A stretch of 64,000 nucleotides of DNA from Cannabis sativa (Eukaryota > Streptophyta > Magnoliopsida > Rosales > Cannabaceae): assembly GCF_029168945.1 (NCBI RefSeq), contig NC_083602.1, positions 77,520,600-77,584,599 of the forward strand. Direction: 5' to 3'. Position 1 is the stretch's first letter. The number at the start of each line of letters is the position of its first letter. Shown here in pieces: positions 21,451 through 33,981 of the stretch. A program made the translations under genes and the position numbers. Below the pieces are notes generated by a model. That model did not search any database. It worked only from the letters and a program-made list of their open reading frames with translations, and was not told the DNA's origin.

Positions 21451-23117
21451 TTAAAGTCAAGTTTTGTCAGACTGAAAAAGTAACAGCTACACACAAAAAG
21501 TGTCACTATATCTTTTTTTTTCTATTCTATTCTTTATTATTATTTTTAGAGGTATAGTGACACACAAAAAGTGACACTATATTAAAAAAAAATTCAAAAA
21601 AAATAATATAATTTTTTTAATTAGAAAAGTAATATCATATTTTTATATTTTTTTATTTAATTTTATACTTTTATTCTTAGATAATTAATGATGTAATTTA
21701 ATTACTATATATCAAACTTAATATGTTTTAATTTGACTATATATAAATCATAAATAAAAAAAACACTATATAAAAACCTATATAATAAAAATATAACAAT
21801 GTATATACCGAATTAAAAAACACTTAAATCATAAATAAAAAATTTATAAAGGACATAAACATCTAAAATCTCTAATCTTTAAAGAAAAAAAATACAAAAA
21901 TTAATAGAACAAAAACCTAAATACAAATCTTAAGTTATAAACGAGATCTTAAACATAATGCTTGTGAGAATATGCATATCTATAATCTGGAGCTTCCAAG
22001 CCTTCGGATTTGGATGTTCTTAGGACCTGAAAACATAAAAAAAAAATCAAAAAACCATTATTACTAATAGAAAATCTAAAAGAAAACACATACATAGAGT
22101 TATCACGAACACAAAATAACCATACCCAAAAAGAGAAATCTATACAATCTTCAAAACCCAAAAAATAAAATAGAATAGAAAATAGTTACAGTCGCATCGC
22201 ACCTGCCCAAGAATATCTTTCACTGAATCCATCTTATGTGATCACAAAAATATGAAACCCCAAACTTGTTATCAAATATTTCTAAACCCTCGGATCACAA
22301 ACAACTTATACTTGATGATTAATAAATGAAATGAAGGGCATAAAGATAAAAGGTATACTCACTTTTGGCGGAGGAGGCAGGCGCCGGTGCAGGAGGGGCC
22401 ACGTAGGGATTGGACTCCTCCGGCATCGAGGTGGCGGCATCGACGGAGATTGGAGCCCGATCTTCGACGTGTATCGCCGCTGATGGTGGAGGAGGAAAAG
22501 CACAAGGGGATTCTTGGTTCGATTAAGAATGGGATCGGGGTTGTCTTGGGCTGTAGAGGAATACCGATGTCGTGGGGTTGGAGCTTAGGGTATGGAGCGT
22601 AGTCGGTGGTGGAGCTCGTTCATCGTCTGGTAAGAAGAAAAGAGAGAGTTTGAGAGAAAGAGAGAGTTTTGAGTGTGAAGCGTATGAGTCTTTAGACGGA
22701 AAGAAGAAACGAAAAGAGAGAGTTTGAGAGAAAGAGAAAGTTCTAGGGTTTTTTAAAATGTTACCTCTTTTAATTCATTTTTTATTATTATATTTATTTT
22801 ATACTTTATTATTTAATTATTTAATTTTTTTGTATTGGCTGATAAGGGAGCTAATATTTTATTTTAATTGATTGAGATTTTTAATTGATTAAGAGAGAGA
22901 ATGTGGTGAGATTTACTAGGGGTTTCACTATTATTAAATACATATATTTATTTATTTATTTATTAATTGAGCTGTACTTTTTTTATATAAAAAATAGGAT
23001 TATGATATAGTGACGCGCCAGATGAGTGGGGATATATTTATCCATTCACACTTGGCGCGTCACTGTATACCAATATTTTTTAAATTAATAAAAATAAGAA
23101 AATTTTAGGTTTTAATC

Positions 23118-23256
23118 TTTAGTGACACTTTATATTTTTAGTGACACACATTATAAGATACTAACAACGAATATTTAGAGTCTAATTGTGCATGTCACTA
23201 AAAATCACTCTCAACTCTTTAGTGACACACACTTTTTTGAGTGTCACTAAATGACC
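23118..23256. repeat. Right subterminal AGTGACAC repeats of CACTA-like element
   Basis: tagtgacac or its complement occurs near 23121, 23140, 23196, 23221 and 23239. These are counterparts of the left-end set. Confidence 0.75.
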
Positions 23257-23273
23257 AAATTGTAGTAGTGTTC

Positions 23274-25200
23274 CTCTTCTTAATCTTCAGATTTACTTGA
23301 TTGTCTTCCAATGTTCCTCTCCTGGATTAATCTGGTACCTACTCATTACTCCCATTCAACAATAGGTGTCTGGTCTAAGGCATACTAAAGCATATCTGAG
23401 ACCTCTCACTGTTGATTTAAGAAATTCTTTCATGGCTTTATCTTTTCTGGAATTGTTAAGATTTTTCCTTAGATAAATAAAATCTATGCCTAGAAGTTGT
23501 GAAGCTTCTATAGATTGCATTTGGAAAGAAAATGCTTTCAGCATCTTACTAAAGTAAGTTGCTTGCATTAGAGTAAGTAATTACCAGGTATACCACAAGC
23601 TATAGATTTAGATAAACTCAAACCTATAATACTAGGAACAAGAAGTTTTGTTAAGTCGATTGAATAAACTTATTAACGAAAAATTTCCTTTCATGTCCTT
23701 GTAATAGAAAACTTTAGGTTACTCCATGTGAATGGATCAAACCATAGTTCTATTGGCTTTTCTTCTTAGTTTCTTATCTTGACAATCAATTACTTGTTTA
23801 AAATTACAATGGATTTTAATCACTAGTGTCTTCCAAGTCATAAGAAGGTGAGTTCCTAGAAACCCTCCCACTACGACAAGGTGCCGTGAATTGTGTCTAA
23901 GAAAACTAAATGGTATTGACCTCTTCGGTTGTGTCAAAACAACAAAGGCAGTGGGATCATCTTGTAAATAATAAGATGATAGAACACTTTTGGAATCAAA
24001 AAAAATATCTCCTTTATTTGCTACTTTATTTTTAAACTTAGTCATTTTCTTAGAAAATTAGTATTTGTTTAAACAAACACTTTCTTATGTATTGACTATG
24101 GGATGTTCCACCCCTAATCACTTACAATAGCTAACAAACATGCAAACCAAGGTCAACAGTTCTAGCTTTTCTTAAGATTTCGATTAGGTCATCCATGAAT
24201 CTAGTAATGATTTACATTAAGTATACAACCATTACATCATTCTGAAATTGTATTACCATAGAAGGATTTAGGAACCGACTAGTAACTAATCAACAATATG
24301 CAAAACGAAATTTCTGGTGAGGTAAGTTTAGATATAATTCAAAATCAATTTAATGATCTTTGAACTGCATATCTACTAACTATTTCTCCACCCCTATCAG
24401 TTCGCAAGATCTTTAACCACTTACCTTAATGGTTTTTCACCATTGCTAGAAATTCATGAAATTTTTCAAACATTTCAAATTTCTTTTGCTTAAGGTAAAA
24501 TCTAGAGTGATCGTTTTAAGAATACAACGAAAAACTCATATCCACCCCTGAATGTACATCCATCTGCAAATGAGATGAACTTACTTTCAGTGGATATAGG
24601 CATATTAACTCTTTGCAGAGATTTGATCTTGTCAAAACCACTATGAACAAGATACAAATGCGATAGATTTATAAAATATGTGGTCGTATCTTTTGATGAC
24701 TCAGTTTTAGTTACATCAAAGAGTTCTTAGAATAGTGCAAGTTGATTCTGGACACAAAATACTAAACTCATATCCCATACAGTTTGAATCCATTGATAGA
24801 AAATGGTTATTAATCACTTGTGAAAGTGTAGCTGTATAATGAGGAATTCTTTCTTGGACCACCACTACTAATTTAACTCTAAGTTGATTTGCCCATACAA
24901 GTAGGAGATTTCTAAGATTGAGGATTTATATCATTTTGGGATAGAATTTCGAGAATATAATCATATGTGTCATTTAATATCTTAAGAGAAAATATAAAAT
25001 GACATGAAATGATTTATTGACCATTCATCCAATGATATGTTATAGAGCTAATTCAAAATGAATAAGCTAAGAGGAATTAGGATAATTTCGTTTTTAAATA
25101 AGAATCCAACGATGCTTCGAGAGTCAAAGTAATCTTATTTATACAATCTTCTTGTTTCCTATTGTAAATACTAGTCTAAGGTGTCATCAATTGATGAACA
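23274..25200 (-). pseudogene. Decayed gag-pol of minus-strand Copia element
   Basis: No long frame survives, but islands line up in order with the better Copia copy. On the minus strand, 23356-23568 reads MQATYFSKMLKAFSFQ ... VRGLRYALVCLRPD, a ruined version of the SAVGSLMYAMLCTRPD region between RT and RNase H. About 24357-24413 keeps near-identical DNA to the integrase LRTDRGGE site at 49610-49660. 23737-24045 is an unrecognised 102-codon frame in the region between them, where SGR-like coding is expected. Stops, frameshifts and local rewriting are dense. RNase H and most of gag are not recognisable. Confidence 0.7.
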
Positions 25201-28200
25201 GCTAGATGTTGCATTTACAATATTTATCTTTCGAGATCTAACACTATTATGTTTGTCTAATGTTGACAATCCATTAGGGATTTGTCCTATTAGAACAACA
25301 AACCAAGTTAGACCAACAATGAAGATTCGAAATTAAACTACAATTTAATAACAGAAAATAATATGGTTCAATATGAATTCATACACAATTCAAAAATTAT
25401 TAAACATATAGCAAGTAGGAATGACAAGTGAAAATACTAAAACATACAGTCCTAAATAATTTCCAAGGTCTTCAACAAACTGATATCAGTGTCCCGTTTA
25501 GGCGAGAGTCAGTGATACCATCCATTGAATAGAGTTGCCAGCTCATCTAAAATGATAAACATTCTAGCAACTTGGAATCCAGCGTTGTCCCGTTTAGGCG
25601 AGAGTCAATGCTATTCTATCTTATGAGCTTCCACCATTGTTTCATACTTTTGTAAGTCGAATACAGTCGTCACCATAAGGGTGATCAATACTAATATAAA
25701 ACACTTACAAAGTATTTATCTTTCGAGATTAAACGACGCTAACTTGCTAATGAACGTTCCTCCATTAGGGAGAATTACTCACTAAAACAATAGCTATGTA
25801 AAACCAACAATGAAGATCGAATATCCTAATAATAAAGCTCATTATTCAAAGAAAGTTGTATTTTCTTCTAATATTTATTTTAATCAATTTATTTTAAATA
25901 TATATTTATTTAATTAAAGTTTCCAATTTAGAATAAAAAAATTCTAAATATAAATTTTAATTTAATATTTATAAATTATACTTAGATGGATATGAAAATA
26001 ACGTGAATTATTTCCATCTTAGTAATAATTTTCAATAAATATTTAGAAAAATATTCAATTTAAGTTGTTTCAAAATTAATTTAAATTAACTTACAACTCA
26101 AATTTAATTTTCTATAAATATGTATTGCATTTCAAAAATTGAATTATATATAAGACTACAATTTTCGAAAATACTTGTTAAAATAAAATAAAAATAAATC
26201 CTAGAAAAATTATCTTAATGTTTGTTGGCCCAAAATTAATAAAAATTAATTTACAACAAAAATATATTTTTCCTATTTAATTAAATATTTAAGAAAATTT
26301 CAAATATTCAAGTATCATGATTAAGGATCAACTTAAATATTAATTTTCTATTTAATTAAATATTACTAGAAAAATACTTCAAGCAAAACAGATAATATCT
26401 ATCTACACTTTCATTGACTAATTAATTCAATTTCTAATTATAATATATTTTAGTTCATTTATTTTAATTAATCATTAAATGAAAAAAATCATTGATTTAA
26501 GTTTGTCCAAAATTAAAAAAATAATTTTCAACTTTAATCTATTTTTCAAATAAAATTCGAAATTTCTACATTTAAGAAATGCAATTTCGAAATTTGTTGG
26601 AAAAAGATTAATAAAATAAAATAAAATATATTTTGAAAATTATTCAAATTTAAGTTATTCTGAAATTTTAAAGAAAAATTTCCAACTTAAAATAATTTCC
26701 TATTCAATTAAATATCATAAAAATAATAATATATAAGTATCATGATGAAAATCAAATTAGATATTTAAATTTTCAATTTAATTAAATGTATTAAATTCAA
26801 GAAATAAATAATTAAGTATAGAGGAAACTTAATTATTAATTCTAGTTTAATACTAGGAAAATATACTGAACTTAGATTGTACAAAAATTAATTATTAAAC
26901 AATTAATTTCACAATCAATGATATTTTCCTATTTAATATTAGAAATAATAACTAGTATAGAAATAACTATCTAGAATATATATCATTAACTAAGTGTTTT
27001 TCTAAAATTAACTTTAAAATATCAAAATAAAAAATAAATTTCATATATTTTAAAAGTTAATTATGTTACTAATTCAATTTTAATTAGGTTAGACTAATAT
27101 AATTAACCTAATACAATTATTTAAATAAGGCAAATGTGCCTACACAATTGGGGTTGTTCATGTGAGGGGGAGCTGGGTTCAGTATGTCGTACCCACTTCT
27201 ATTGGCCCCCAACTCTCACACAAGGCCCAAAAGAGAGGAATTTAACCTTTAAATAAACAATTGTTATCCATCGAATAAGCCCAAATCTAATTGGGCCTAA
27301 ATAAATTTACTTATGTCAAAATTTATTTTAGCAACCTAGTCCATTTACTTAGTAAAACTTAAATTGGTTTCCTATATGCATCTAAGCCCAATAACAAATA
27401 TATAGGCTCACATAGGTCAAATGATTTGGATGGGTCCTATCATGTTACTAGGTTTACACAGATGAAAGAAATACAAAATTTACCTGTTATAAATTATTTA
27501 TAAGATCTATTGACAATTGGACTATGATTAAAATCAGATCATTGGATCTGTCAACAAGTTAATCATAGCAATTTAGATCAAATAAATAATAGGTTTGTAA
27601 AAAATTTTTTGAATAAACAATATAAAATTAAACAAACATTGTCCATGTAACAAATGTGAAATAAGATATTAATATAATTAATTTATTATTCTTAAACTAA
27701 CCAACTAAATTTTGAAAATTTAGGGTTGTTAAAACAAACCTTAAAATCTCAAAATAAAGAAACTAATTTTAAAATATCTAGGTTTATTTGAATCAAATTA
27801 AATTAAATATCAAATAAGATCAATGATTTGAAAGAAAGAATCTTCAATATCACTTTCAATTCTTATAATTTAATAAAATAAACCAATTTTAAAATAGATT
27901 TGGTTAGATAATTATTCTTTTAGGAATAAAATAATAAATAAATAATAATTACCATAATTATATGTCAAAATATCTCGAGTTAAGCAATATTCAAATTTCT
28001 ACAAAATATCTAAGTTATTTAAATATTCAAGATATGATTTATAAATTTCCAATAAGGAAAAAAATATATATATATAGAAAAATATCATTTTTAAACTTAT
28101 TATTTATAAATAATTAAATATTTAAAAAAATAACAAATTTTGAATTTGAAAATATTATGGTAAGTGTATCTATAAAAATATCTATGTTAATTTCAAATTT

Positions 28201-29008
28201 ATTAATTATTTAATTTGTCATATAAGATAATTTTAATATAATATTTTAAATAAAAAAAGACAAAGTTATCTTTTAATTTAAAATATGTTAAATATCAAAA
28301 TATCTAATATTATAATTAAATAATATATAAATATTAAAGAAGTTAACAAATTTTTAAATCTGACCATAATTGAAAATATTTAAAATTGGAAATATTTAAA
28401 AATGGAAATATTTCAAATTGGAAATATTAAAAATTGGAATATTTAAAATTGAAAAATCTAAAATTGGAAAAATCGAATTTTGGAAAACAATCCCATAAAA
28501 AATTAGATTTTGGGGAAAAAACCCACAAAAATCGGTTTGGGAGTGAGCTGGCAACTAGGCTGCACGCTGCAGCCTTGGGAGGCCGCAAATGCCTCGGACG
28601 CGCGCGCGGAGGGAGGAACCATGCCAAGGAACCTCAGCGGATGCAGGCTCCTGGAAGGAAACTTGCAGGGTCCTCGTGTACGTGAGGCTCGTCACACGCG
28701 TGCGCAAGGGGGGCTGGTCCGAGGGTCTGGTGCGCATGAGCACCACCCTCGACAACATTGAACCCCGATTTTTCCAAAATTCATAACTCTTTCAATTTTA
28801 ATCGTAATCGAGTTCTGTAAAAACAAAAATTGCTTCATTTTTCACAAGGAATCCAAATAAAATATTGTCAAAAAAAGAAAAAATATTTTTCATGGAAAAA
28901 TTTCGTACAACACATACATTCATCACATAAGCACATAAACCAACATGAAACCATCCAAATCAACACAAAACATCGTTTTAATTCGTATTTCATGAAAGTA
29001 AATCATTA
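25201..29008 (-). other. Leader of minus-strand Copia element
   Basis: AT-rich and non-coding. Aligns by eye with leaders at 45646-48288 and 13857-16560. Conserved pieces include the repeated cgcctaaacgggac boxes (25491-25511, 25587-25610), the hairpins near 25669-25686 and 25740-25757, the block around 27120-27245 and a GC-rich patch at 28545-28760. A degenerate extra duplicate of the box region is near 25100-25260. Reading frames in the GC-rich patch are incidental. Confidence 0.7.
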
Positions 29009-29025
29009 CCATGGCTCTGATACCA
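29009..29025 (-). other. Primer binding site (initiator Met-tRNA) of minus-strand Copia element
   Basis: The minus strand reads TGGTATCAGAGCCATGG just inside the right LTR, a standard plant Copia primer site. Confidence 0.92.
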
Positions 29026-29027
29026 GT

Positions 29028-30900
29028 TGTTGGAAATATTTTACCAGGATCTAGATTTACTTCAATGTATGTTTCATTAACATCCTAATATGAATTCTAA
29101 AACAATAAAATAAACACATATAAAGTTTAGGAAACCTTAAATTGGGTGCAGCGGCATATAATGACTCCTTCCATTCAGATCTTTAGCCCTTGATTCCTTT
29201 CTGTAGCAGAACATAATCAAGATCTGAACCTGGATCTTTTTCTCTCCTTCCTTGATGCTGATTCTCCTTCTTATTGTTTGGATTCTCCTACAGTATTACA
29301 CACTATGATTGAGATACCACTTGATGTGTATGGGCACTACTCTATCACCCAAGGAAATTTTGAAACTGAAGAGAGGAAAAGAGAGAGAGAGGGGCGGCTA
29401 TGGCTTTCTTTGAAAGAAACAATATGCAAGTCATAAGTTTCCTGAAGCCAACACTTTCTATTGATAGAATGCCATCTAGGTTTAGGTTAGAATTGTATGA
29501 CATTAAAATAATAGAAAAATAAAATGTTAAAAACTTGCATAGTTGTCGGCCATATAAGGAAATTGGGCCTCACTTTGCAACTTTCCCATTTTGTTATTTT
29601 TCATTCCCATTTTCTATAAAATTCCAATTTTCTAATTTTAACCATTTAAATGCCAATTCTAATTATTTAATAACTAAAAATTAATTATTAAATAATACTG
29701 TCATTTAATATATTCATTAATTTAGACATAAAAAGTCTCTTAATTAATAAACAAACCTAGAATCTCTTTTCTTTACAATTTCGCTCTTGCTTAGTGAAAA
29801 TTCATAAATTAGACGTACTCTAACTTTAGAATTATAATTGATTAATCAAAATCAATTAACTGAGTCTTACAAGCAGTATGGTCTCAACTTGTATGGGGAC
29901 CATGGGCCTATATAAACCGAGCTTCCAATAAGTCGAACTGAATTTACCAAGTAAATTCCCTAACTTATTAATTTCTTATTGAATCCACACTTAGAACTTA
30001 AAATTGCACTATCAGTCATATAGAACGCTCTATATGTTCCACGATATAGATATGCTATTAGTTATCCATTGTTATAATCCTAATTTTGTCAATGACACTC
30101 TAATAGATGATCTACATTGAATAGGCACTAAATTACCGTTACACCTTCAATGTATTTTATCCTTAAAATACTTAGCTTCGTATAAATGATATTTTAGCGA
30201 AGTGAAATGAGATCTCCACCATTTATCTCTGTTTAGCCAAGCTCGAAGGATATTATCGTTTCACTTCTAAATTCTTATAGAAGTTATAGACTCCATATTT
30301 ATGTTAGCGCTCCCACTCAATTATACTATCATGTTCCCAAAATGTACGTATCACCTTGACCCAAAAGTAGGCTTAACTAACAAATCAAAGAACATGTATA
30401 GTACTCTTGAGATTGAACCTAATCATATCACGATTAAGATCATTTGATCTAGGATCAACGAGTGATATTGAATTGAATAGATATTACGGTAAATTTTAAT
30501 ATATCTAATCAAAGTTCAATATCGGTCCCTTCCGATGTATACTCCATACATACATCCGATACTGGTAAACTTTGTCAATGCCCTGGAAAGGACATAACAC
30601 TTATCCAAGGTGTAAGAATACCTACCGCTGATTATCATGTCAGTCTAAATCCAGTGAATTGACAAATCAGGGAATAAACTTTCGAACATATAATTAAGAT
30701 TATATTCCACTGTGTTGACAACACTATAATCATTAACAAATTCATATGTTCTGGACTTAAATAGAATTCATATATTATATATATATAATAATGAAATAAA
30801 TCACGTGAACCATGGAACATAAGATGTTTTTTCTGATTTTTATTAATAAGTAAATCTGATTATATTGAAATGGATTTTATTTAGGGCACAAAACCCAACA
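29028..30900 (-). repeat. 5' LTR of minus-strand Copia element
   Basis: About 1.87 kb and highly similar to 18896-20746. It has a short extra insert (near 30675) and a damaged TATA box: the minus-strand equivalent of CTATAAATAG reads CTATCAATAG near 29460. Confidence 0.93.
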
Positions 30901-32625
30901 GTAGCTCCTCCAACAACGAGTGTACCCAAGAATGCATATCCAAAGGAACCTAGGACATTAGGTGTTCACAAAGATAAAGGCAAAGGAATCACTATAGAGG
31001 AGCCAAAAAAGATTCCTTCCACGTAGCGACCTAATAAGTCTAAAGTAGCTGACCAACCTCCACGAAAGAGGAACGAAAACCATACTTTAGGGTCTGGAGA
31101 CCAAGCCAATTCTAGAGGCAGAGCCATACAGAAAGACAAGGAAAATTTTGGAACCCAGAACCTAAAACCTCAAAAGAAAACACCCCCTCTAAGTGAGTCG
31201 AGTAACCATGACGAAGAGGTTAAAGAAGTCCATCAGGTATCCGAAGATAGTGGCGGAAGTCTGTCGACTAATGATCTTCAAAGAAAGCTGGATGCAAAAA
31301 AGGAAAAGGCCAAGGCCAAAAAAGCAAGACCCCGTGGAAACAATTTGAGGAATCACATCAATGATCTTGTTCGCGGAAGAGAATCTTGTAGTGATAAAAC
31401 TCAACGCCTTGAACGCAAAGTTGAGGAGTTGATGAAGATCACTGAAAAGGTCTTTAGGAAGTGAAGTGGTGTCGCGTCTGACTCTGAGGAAGAGGACACA
31501 GAGCCTTGTGTGAAAAGGATTATTAATGCACCATTGCTGGAGCATTTTAGGATGTCCCAGATTGAACTGTATAAGGGACGGACGGACCCCAAGGACCATC
31601 TGTCCAAATACAATCACTTCATGCAAGTCGCCAAGGAAAGTGATGATGTTAAATATTTGTGTGTTCCATTAACATTGAGCAAGTCTGCGGAGGACTGGTG
31701 GAAGAGGTTGTGTCCGTGATCAATCCACAATTGGAAAGATCTACAGGTGATGTTCGGAAACAGTTTATACCAGCTAAGGCTTATGATCTAAAAGCTAGCT
31801 CCTTTACAAGCGTCAAGCAACAAAAAGGAGAGAGCTTAAAGAAATAAATCCAGCGTATGATGGATGTGGCTGCTAAGACAAAAGTCACTGATGATATGAA
31901 AATGGTGGCTCTAACATTGGGACTTGTAATTGGATCCCTAGTGTGGGGAGATCTTTAGTGTAAAAGGGTAGACGCTTTAAGTGAATTTTTTGTGCGAGCT
32001 CAAGGATTCATAAACCTAGAGGATGCTTATGCCCATGAGTATGGAGTACTTCATGCACCTTCGACCGAAGCAGTAAATGGCCAACCTTCACAAATGGTAA
32101 CTTCCTCCATTTACCGTCCACCAACTACAGTTACTACTCCCACAGTGTATGGACCAAGTACTTCTGTACAGCCAGCTGTACATACTAGTTTCTCTAGGTA
32201 CGAAGATGCACAAACCGGATACGGTGCCACTCCCGAACAAACAAAACCAGAAAGCAAAAGCTTCTGAATCTAATGTGACCTACCCAAGAAGTAAGAGGAG
32301 TTCAAAGGGGCCAAATCAGAGAGTCTGTGAAGAAAAGTAAAACTCAAGAATCAAGATACATGGAATACACAAGTCTCATTGATACTCTGAGAGAATGTGT
32401 ACAAGGAAACCTGTAACACAGTGCATTATAGGATGCCTCCACCAATGTTCAAAGGCAGATTACATAGGCGACACCCAAACAAAAGGTGTGAATACCATGG
32501 TCTTATTGGTCACACTACCAATGAGTGCGACTACTTAAAAGATCAAATAGAAGGTTGGTACAGAATGGACATTTGACCAATTGGGTAAGAATCCATGTCA
32601 TTTATCTGGGACAAGCAGTCGCACA
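30901..32625 (+). pseudogene. Tat-like gag, C-terminal two thirds, continued after Copia insertion
   Basis: Continues from 18895. First comes a charged, lysine-rich linker (KGKGITIEEPKK; KKEKAKAKKARPRG), then the gag domain from about 31525: ELYKGRTDPKDHLSKYNHFM ... LSKSAEDWWKRL. After a frameshift near 31715 it continues FIPAKAYDLKASSFTSVKQQ ... ALTLGLVIGSLVW and FINLEDAYAHEYGV. A C-terminal finger-like KRCEYHGLIGHTTNEC lies at about 32484-32531. Stops occur near 31026, 31462, 31845 and 31957. Homology stops near 32600, before protease. Gag would make the particle core; this copy cannot. Confidence 0.8.
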
Positions 32626-32800
32626 TGGACTGATGCGTGTCGTAAGCCACAACAAATTTACTATTTTATTTAATTTCAATACTTCTAATTATTTTAGTAT
32701 AATCGTAAGTAAGGGTCGATCCCACGAGGACTATGTTTATTTAATTATTTTAGTATAATCGTAAGTAAGGGTCGATTCCACAAGGACTATGTGATATGCT
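32626..32800 (+). repeat. Unclassified repeat with 56-bp tandem duplication
   Basis: tgatgcgtgtcgtaagccac at 32629 marks an abrupt change from Tat gag. A unit containing tagtataatcgtaagtaagg then gtcgat is present twice, 56 bp apart (about 32690-32745 and 32746-32795). It may be the edge of another insertion; the family is not recognised. Confidence 0.45.
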
Positions 32801-33822
32801 TTTTAGCGGTTCCTACTAAGCCTTTTTCCAGCATAATTAGATAATTATGTTGGGAAAACCGTGATTTACCGGCCAAAATATATGCCAACAAAAACTAAAC
32901 CTAACAAAATCAGGGATAGGAAGCTACTTCTTTTGCCTGCAACCTTTACAAACGCGTTTAACCAACTGCTCGGATAAAAGTGGCCATTCATGTAATGATT
33001 TTAACCGTAGATAAATAAACTAATATATATATGAAGAGACCTTGACTTCCAATCGTACTATATAGTTTATGCTTATATGTTTTTTTTCTTTTTTGTCTTT
33101 TTACTTCGAGCTTTGTGAAACTAAAAGTTAGCATATTGTTCCCTTAATTTACTCAGACTTAAAAATAGTGCGGAGTAAATAATGTTAAGTGGACATTTAT
33201 ATTGCTAATAAGATATAATTTCATGTCAATAGAATATTTCGTCCACTTAAAAATTTTATGAGCAAGATATTAATTCGTTACTACTAGCTATAGCTAGTCT
33301 GTGTATTAATTATATACATATCTTATTAAAGACAAAACATAAAGTAGTAAATTGCAAGAGCTATCATTTCTTGTTTGACAAACCCAACCAAAACATGAGA
33401 TAGTTTATTTAATGAAAGCTCATAGTACTCATCTTTGACTTGAAGAATGTCTGCATGTGCAGTTCATGTGTTAAGCATAGACTAAAGTTTTGAAGCAGTC
33501 CAATTATTAATTATTAACAAAAACATGGAAATTAATTAGTTATTTCCTAGCTTTACTAATTTTGTATATATCCTTGTTTATTCATCATATACATATATAT
33601 GAGAGGTGGGGGTCAAGCTAAGCTGCTTTGATAGGTCAGAAAAAGGAGCTGGTAACCAAACTTTCCCCACCAATATCGATATTTTTTGTAACATATTTTT
33701 TAAATAAAAAATTTGCCCCAAGAAAGGTGAAGGGGGTTGATGGTGACGCCCTTTTTAAACCATAAAGTCCTCCTAGTAGGAAAGGAGGGAGGCTTCTATT
33801 TGACTATTTCAAGACTATGCTG
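32801..33822. other. Unassigned AT-rich sequence
   Basis: No coding frame, RNA gene or recognisable element end was seen. Confidence 0.4.
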
Positions 33823-33967
33823 AAGCCACTAAGATTATCTTAGCGGTGAGGGAAGGATAAAAAAAAGAGAGATCATGAGTTCGAACTCAAGACTTTTAAG
33901 CTATTATTTAATTGGAAAATATCATTAAGTTACACTCAAAAAAAAAAAATAAATAAATAAATAAAAA
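33823..33967 (+). mobile_element. Candidate tRNA-derived SINE
   Basis: The flanks tcaagactatgctg (33809-33822) and tcaagattgtgctg (33968-33981) look like a 14-bp target duplication with two changes. Between them are an A-box-like ttagcggtgaggg near 33839, a B-box-like gagttcgaactc near 33888 and a 3' A-rich tail ending in repeated aaataaat. Size (145 bp) and order fit a short SINE. The A box is weak and no family is identified. Confidence 0.45.
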
Positions 33968-33981
33968 TCAAGATTGTGCTG

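Larger units (their letters stand above)
21280..23270. mobile_element. Non-autonomous CACTA-like DNA transposon
   Basis: The right end read inward is CACTACTACAATTTGG and the left end is CAATACTAGAAAAATGGG. The flanks are TTC on both sides (21277-21279, 23271-23273), matching the 3-bp target duplication of CACTA elements. Both subterminal regions are packed with tagtgacac in direct and inverted form, as expected for transposase-binding repeats. The interior has a GC-rich patch (22375-22620) and an adjacent GAGA-rich stretch but no transposase. Removing it rejoins Copia sequence, so it inserted later. The left end has CAATA where CACTA is expected. Confidence 0.85.
18896..30900 (-). mobile_element. 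Ty1/Copia-family LTR element with decayed internal region
   Basis: LTRs at 18896-20746 and 29028-30900 both run TGTTGG...CAACA. The flanks gtacc (18891-18895) and gtagc (30901-30905) are a 5-bp target duplication with one change. The primer site is at 29009-29025 and the purine-rich end next to 20747, so the element reads on the minus strand. It belongs to the same family as 43778-53814. Its 8.3-kb interior holds a long leader, a heavily broken pol and a CACTA-like insertion (21280-23270). It is inserted in a Tat-like gag. Confidence 0.93.

Noticed and set aside
22387..22602. Short frames on both strands in the GC-rich core of the CACTA-like element
   Set aside because: Composition alone explains them. 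No recognised domain; a captured fragment remains possible but unproven.
28427..28786. Cluster of overlapping frames on both strands
   Set aside because: They lie in the GC-rich patch of the Copia leader, where stops are rare by composition. Other leaders do not share the frames.
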